A DNA stretch of 64,000 nt from Sepiola atlantica (Eukaryota > Mollusca > Cephalopoda > Sepiida > Sepiolidae), in NCBI GenBank assembly GCA_963556195.1, contig OY744517.1:83176714-83240713 (forward strand). Direction: 5' to 3'. Both the position numbers and the translations under genes were made by a program. The notes under the pieces are model-generated. The model was not told the origin of the DNA. It worked only from the letters and a program-made list of their open reading frames with translations, and did no database searches. Position 1 is the stretch's first letter. Every line of letters starts with the position of its first letter. This document shows, one piece after another, positions 58,638-64,000 of this stretch.

Positions 58638-59690
58638 GAATAAAAACCAAATAATAATATTTTGGACCAATCAGCGGATTTTCTGAATTTATAGAAATTG
58701 CCCTTTTGAAGCAACCGCGACCCCATATAAGGCCAGATTTTCCCTTCAATAACAGTTGAGACAAAACTTCCGGGACAGTGCTAACTTCGTTTTCTCTCGC
58801 TCCATTTCTTGCTACAATTCTCAACTCACTGTCGTACGCATACGTACACTAAAGGCACCCCCCACACACACACTCCTTGAATCCCCCTTTTAATGTCGTC
58901 TGCTGATTTACGCTGATTGGAAACAAACTTATAAACTTAACCACTTTAATACTTCATACATTTCTCACTGAACTTTCTAATATGAAAACAAATGATTATT
59001 GACTCTATTTAATAAATTTCAATTAAATGTAATTTATGTAATTGAGTGGGGAAGTTTTGATTACGATATTTTTTCAGACCCGTTGATAAGTCACGGCCCT
59101 TAAATTATCAACTCAGGCTTCCTCGATATCTCCATTAATGAATCCCCCTTGTTCTGCAAGGACACTAAAACTACTGAACAATCATTCTATGTTTTCCTAT
59201 CTATTTAGACTTCCATTTTAAACATCTATAAAATATTTCTTTTGTAAAGTTATGCTTTTGAGTTCATTATTTCGTTTGTTTTTATCAAACATTTCTCTCG
59301 CTCTCTCACACACTTGAATATTACTTAAAACTGTTTTCTGTAAAATGTTTCTATAAAACTGGTTCTTCCCAAAATCTTCCTCCAAAAACTGGAACCCTAT
59401 AAAAGGTCACCCAAAACGTTAGACATGCAGCCTGTTTCTAATGTGTGTGTTATATCTACATATTTTGCCCCATAAGGCATAAAAAGGGGAGCAGGGGATT
59501 TGTCGGCACATGTTCCCCTACCATTACAGAAAGGGGTTGCAGACGGTGACGTTTATCAAAAATGGGTCAACAGGATGCTTAGCAGATGGAGTCAGCCCAC
59601 GCATTGGCGTGGGCGAAAGACTCAACCAATCAAATGAGGGAATGCTGTTGCTATACAGGAGAGCGGGAAAATCGAAGCGAGAGGAAACAC
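58638..59690. other. Spacer with promoter-like words
   Basis: A gcataaaaaggggagc sequence at 59,479-59,494 resembles a TATA box and ccaatca near 59,624 a CCAAT box, but no transcript unit follows that I can support. Confidence 0.35.
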
Positions 59691-59789
59691 AAGGAGTCAG
59701 TGGCAAGAGAGGACGTCTCTGAGGAGACGGCTTCGGCCCGGAGAGGGGTCGAGCTTCGAGCAGAGTTAAGAGCGGACGCCCGCACAGGA

Positions 59790-60110
59790 GAAAAGACGCC
59801 TTTGAAAATTGACCGCTCACCCAGCCGTCATATTTAGACAATTTATCCAGAAAGGACGCCTCTGAAAATCGACTGCTCACTCAGCCGTCATATTCAAACA
59901 ATTTATCCCCGCACACAAAACCATGGAGGAGGTCTCGAACTGACGTTAAGAGCGGACGCCTCTGAGAATCGACCGCTCACACAGCCGTCAGATTCAGAAA
60001 TTTATCCCCGCGCAGGAGTAGGTCCCGGACCAGCGTGCAGAACGGACGTCTCTGAAATCGACGGCCCACCCCGCTGTCATATTCAGACAATTTATCCCCG
60101 CACACAAAAT
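59790..60110. repeat. Four diverged copies of a 54-bp GC-richer unit, irregular spacing
   Basis: The series gacgcctctgaaaatcgac, cgctcac.cagccgtcatat and tcagacaatttatcc occurs near 59,792, 59,850, 59,960 and 60,040, with variable sequence between (cgcacacaaaacc and cgcgcaggag). This looks like an amplified control or leader region. The element it belongs to is not recognised. Confidence 0.7.
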
Positions 60111-60504
60111 CAAAAATAGGAAAAGAGGAATTTGAAAATTGACGCGTGAGAAGTACAGCGACATTTAATACGGCTGTCTACCGGACACCTAAGGAAAACC
60201 CTGGCCCAACAAAATTGATTACGACCGACCAGTCGATCAAATGGCCTCTCCAACGTCGAGATTACGTATATCTCAGGACCCTAAAACAGCTCGCTAAGAA
60301 CAAACCACAGAATCTAAAATTCTATAAAATATCCTTCTCTCCGCTGTCAAAAACAAAAAAGTTATGTGTTTACACATAAGGACAAAACAAAATTCACACA
60401 AAAAAGAATTACTATATTAATTCGTCATGAATCAACTTTCATTTTGTTTATATTGTGTCTTCTCATTTGTTTTCCTCGAGTTTCATAAGAAAAAAAAAAA
60501 CTTT

Positions 60505-60870
60505 CCTATTTTCATTTTCATAAATGCTTTTTAATTGATGTATTTGAACTAGTTACGGTCTCTTCACAAAAGAGCAACGTACCCGCGCAGGACCGCGTGA
60601 AAATAATATAACAATTATAACATTTGGTTTTCGACATAATTATAAGTTTGGTGTCAGAAAAAAGAACTTTTCTATTTTCATTTTCATAAAGGCCATAAGC
60701 CTTTTTAATTGATATATTTGAACTAGTCACGGTCTCTTCAAAAAAGAGCAACGTACCCGCGCATGGACGCGTGAAAATAAGTTTAACAATTATAACATTT
60801 GGTTTTCGACACAATTATAACTTTGGTGTCAGGAAAACGAACTTTCCTATTTTCATTTTCATAAAGCCTT
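60505..60870. repeat. About 170-bp tandem duplication (2.2 copies)
   Basis: Copies from about 60,505 and 60,669, plus a partial third from 60,844, share ctattttcattttcataaa, tttgaactagt.acggtctc, aaagagcaacgtacccgcgc and aacatttggttttcgacac. Each ends tttggtgtcag.aaa. The tggtgtcag word resembles a tRNA-Leu primer binding site, but no LTR pair was found. Confidence 0.8.
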
Positions 60871-63846
60871 CTTAAGTGCTACAAATGAACTTTTAATTCT
60901 GATCGACTTTCTCAGAATAACAAAACCAGCCTCTTTTAAATAAATAAATACTTGTTATGTACTGTTAATTTTGTCTTGGTTGTTTATACAATATATGTTT
61001 ATAATTTGTGATAGGATGTGTATTCATTTTTATGGAGTACGGGTTGATTTCCTTTCATCGGGTTTTCAACCTGTGCACATTTTACATTCGTGACTGAACT
61101 ACGTGTAGGTAACGTTCAGAGTCTTACTACCACAATTATAACATGTGGAAAATTTGTAGCAGTCATAGATTTACTTTGTAATGCGTATCAGTGTCTCTGT
61201 GAGCTGGTTTGGCCAATCAGCTCGCAAGGCGCATTGATATCATTAGTTCCCTAAGGGACTACTTGAGCTCCCTTACGATATGCGGAGGATCACTAGACGG
61301 TACCCTGGCACCAGCCAGGACGGATCGCCTCAGCCTCTCTCCTGCCTCCTCGTCCACTGAACGCTCACGGTGCCTACTATCTTCGCCTGAAGATATTTGA
61401 ACTTCTTCTTTTTTCGGACACTGTCCTAAGTTTATTTTTACCTATACCTCAAAGGTATAGGTAACCTCAAATATACCAATAAACCCCTTTCGTTTGTTGT
61501 TGTAAAAAAGGTATCGTTTGTTTCTTTAATTCAGTTTCGTTTCGTCAAATTAAGAATAGGGGATAACAAATCCTCTATTCTTACAAATCCAACTCTCCAA
61601 AGCGGTACTCTGGATGCAAAAATGTTAAATTACCTTAGTCTAGGAGGATTTCTTCTTCTCCGACCCAGGACAGAACAGTTACTACACTGAATTATTTATT
61701 TAAAAAAAAAATGTTAAAAAATTTTACAAATTAGGCACAAGGCCCTCAAAAGTGTGGGAAAAAGGGAGTCGTTGGTCATCTTCTGTCCTACTCTTAACTA
61801 GAAACATTTTGACCCATTCGTTCAAGCACTTTTCTTTTCATTCTTTCATCATTTGTCCATCACTTCTTCAGCAGTCACCACAATACCACATTTACTCTAT
61901 GGACTACTTTACTTAAAATATCCACAATGAGTTAAAATAAATTTTATTTAGAAAGAAGAGAAGCAGAGGCTGATTAGTAAGACTATCACAACCTTTTCAA
62001 AAGTAAACTGCCAACTGTTTTCCGGTTTATTTAGAATCGAAAAGATAGCAGGTCGTTCTCTAAGTGGAAGTGGGACTTAAGTGGGAATAAAATAAATAAG
62101 GCTGGAGTTAGGGAGTGGATGGTGTCCTTCCAAGAGTAAAAACACATTTGGAGAGGCTAAGGGCAAAACATGTGGGGAGTGGCGTGGCTGTCGTAATAAC
62201 GAGGCCGGTGCACTGGAAAATGACGTCATGCTATAAAGTAGCAAACGAGATCTGTCGAATAGTCAGACTATAGACAAAATAGCCGATCTCCAAAATGTCA
62301 CAACATTTTGACCCCTAACTTCAAAATTCATCAAAATTCAAGAAATCAACCAATTTTAATGTAATTTTCAGTACTTATTAATTAACGATCACGAAATATA
62401 ACCCATTAGTTTATTAAAAATCTTAGTGCAAATGTATTATTTCGTCTAAACAAAAAACACCTTTATTATGGTTATATCACATGGTACTAAAGAAAAACGC
62501 ATAAATGTATTTTTAAAATTAAAATAAAGCATCGTAGATGTTAACAATAACAAAAAATCTTTTAAAATATAGTTCTCATATAGTATGAAAAAGCCCCTAA
62601 ATTCCGTGTTAATGAAATCAATATAACCCGAAGGAAAATTAATTTCTCGAATTAACGATTTTATCATTTAATAACGCATTGTTTATTTAATATTTCACAA
62701 AAAATAATAAGATTGCAGAAATAATACGACGCGGTTCTCTAATATTTGCACATACCTAATGAATAAGAACTTAAAAAACATTAAAAAACATACAAAATTT
62801 GCATTTAAAAAAGAAAAAACACGATTCGATTTATACTGAAACTGATCTTTATTCAATATAAATTAAAAAACAAACAAACAAGAATTCACATTGAATAGTT
62901 CATAATTTAAAGTTACAATAATATCAACCTATTGTATGTTGTGTAGAAAATATTGTTGGTCAGAACGTAAAACATTTGCATATTTCTTTTCTTTTTAAGT
63001 TTCTAATAAATTAATATTCTGTAATATGTTGTCATAAAAAGTCCTCCCAGGAATTACCTCCTCTGTGTGTGGTGGATTCCTCCCATGTATTACACCCTCC
63101 TTTATATGTAAAACTTAAAAACAAACTTTTCAAATTACTAAAACTGAAGGGACGAAATAGACATTTCCGTTCGGCATTCAATTGTACTATAGGGATTATT
63201 TGAATATCTCGCTTATTTCGTTTGATTTTCGCACACATTTTGGATGAAATTTATTAATTAGTCTTAAATTGTATTTTTTATCCCTAAATAAAATTCTAAT
63301 TTATTTTTTAAAGACTTGAAAATCGAACTTTAATGCAATGCCTTAATCGCTGGCGGCCATGTTGTAATTTCTTATTATTTTTTTTCGTCATCTATAAAAA
63401 GGAAATACGTTTGACTTAATTTTATTTATAAAAGAATTGTGGTGTCTGTGTTTATTTTCACATCTATAAAAAGGAAATAGGTTTTATTTTATTTCATTTA
63501 TAAAAAATATTGTGGCGTCTTCGTTCGTGCGTGACATCCATAATTAAGGTACTTTACTTTTATTTGCTTTATAAAAATTTGTTTGAAAAGTTATTATATA
63601 AGTACAGATTTTGTCCGTCAGTCACATTAAAAAAAATGTAATAAATACATTGTGGAATTTGTCTCATTTCAAAATATCAGAGAATTTAGCTACTTTTAGA
63701 AATAGAGAATATTGCATTAACTACGTATTGTAGTTAATTCTGTCACAATCATATAATGCTACCAGCCTAGCAAAAATATGCGACCAGAGGGAGCATATTT
63801 TTGATAATTAATTAAGTTATAAATACATCATTTGACACATGGACGG
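60871..63846. other. AT-rich spacer, no gene supported
   Basis: A less AT-rich block at 61,200-61,400 (agctcgcaaggcgc; ggtaccctggcaccagccag) gives short frames without recognisable motifs. Near 63,395-63,540 a loose repetition of tctataaaaaggaaata and attgtggtgtct words suggests an old minisatellite. Nothing else was identified. Confidence 0.4.
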
Positions 63847-64000
63847 CGGCACCGGGGGGTAGGGGGGGGTTGAAGCCCCCACCCCCTTTTGACTTGCCCC
63901 CCCCACTTTACGGTCATCAATAATGAAGTTATATATGCATGTGTTTAACCGCCCCCCCTCCCACTTTTTAGGAGAGCCCCCCCCACACACACACACACAC
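63847..64000. repeat. G/C-run-rich end with (CA)n
   Basis: G-runs (ggggggtaggggggggttg) and C-runs (gccccccccc) alternate and end in (CA)n. The word ttttaggagagcccccccc at about 63,966 is shared with 27,443-27,460, suggesting a dispersed repeat end. The feature is cut by the window edge. Confidence 0.6.

Overview
This window looks like AT-rich, repeat-dominated nuclear DNA from an animal. A mollusc, most likely a cephalopod, is my best guess. It rests on the mix of APE-type and RTE-type LINE debris, Penelope-like fragments, hammerhead ribozyme motifs next to (TA)n tracts, and very long minisatellites. I see no bacterial gene layout, no CRISPR array and no convincing complete host protein-coding gene. 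The species call is inference.

Layout. Positions 1-12,745 are one 54-bp tandem array with higher-order structure. Positions 12,746-17,020 hold two decayed reverse-transcriptase remnants, a fold-back element and a short unidentified open frame. Positions 17,020-27,352 are a second array with a 75-bp unit. Both unit lengths are multiples of three, so both arrays give long spurious open frames on both strands. From 27,353 to 31,240 lie a hAT transposase remnant split by a 3'-terminal LINE fragment, a possible terminal coding exon (29,252-29,401), and a 5S rRNA-derived sequence joined to another LINE tail.

Positions 32,498-36,310 and 43,500-45,440 are full of (TA)n-bounded modules. One carries a tRNA-like head with A and B boxes plus a hammerhead ribozyme; others are head-to-head inverted pairs. 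Between them, 36,320-43,140 is an APE-type LINE on the minus strand. It is interrupted by a very young Ty3/Gypsy-type LTR element (37,745-41,183) with 246-bp LTRs differing at one position, a 5-bp target duplication, a tRNA-Ser-like primer site, and a Gag-protease frame fused in phase to an integrase-like tail. Reverse transcriptase, RNase H and the integrase core are missing.

Positions 45,440-52,000 hold a 51-bp minisatellite, microsatellites and an RTE-like LINE end with an inverted 5' piece. At 52,040-53,935 a second copy of the tRNA-head/hammerhead module is split inside the ribozyme by a non-autonomous hAT element with perfect 16-bp terminal inverted repeats and a perfect 8-bp target duplication. 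Next come a sequence with a U2 snRNA-like head (minus strand, 54,860-55,190), two more hammerhead-like modules (55,330-56,097) and a decayed Charlie-like hAT element with intact 15-bp termini (57,223-58,629). The remainder is AT-rich sequence with local repeats.

The elements do not form a pathway. The window is a record of nested insertions. The most novel material is the tRNA-head plus hammerhead module in two copies, the related (TA)n-bounded hammerhead modules, and the young Gag-protease-only LTR element.
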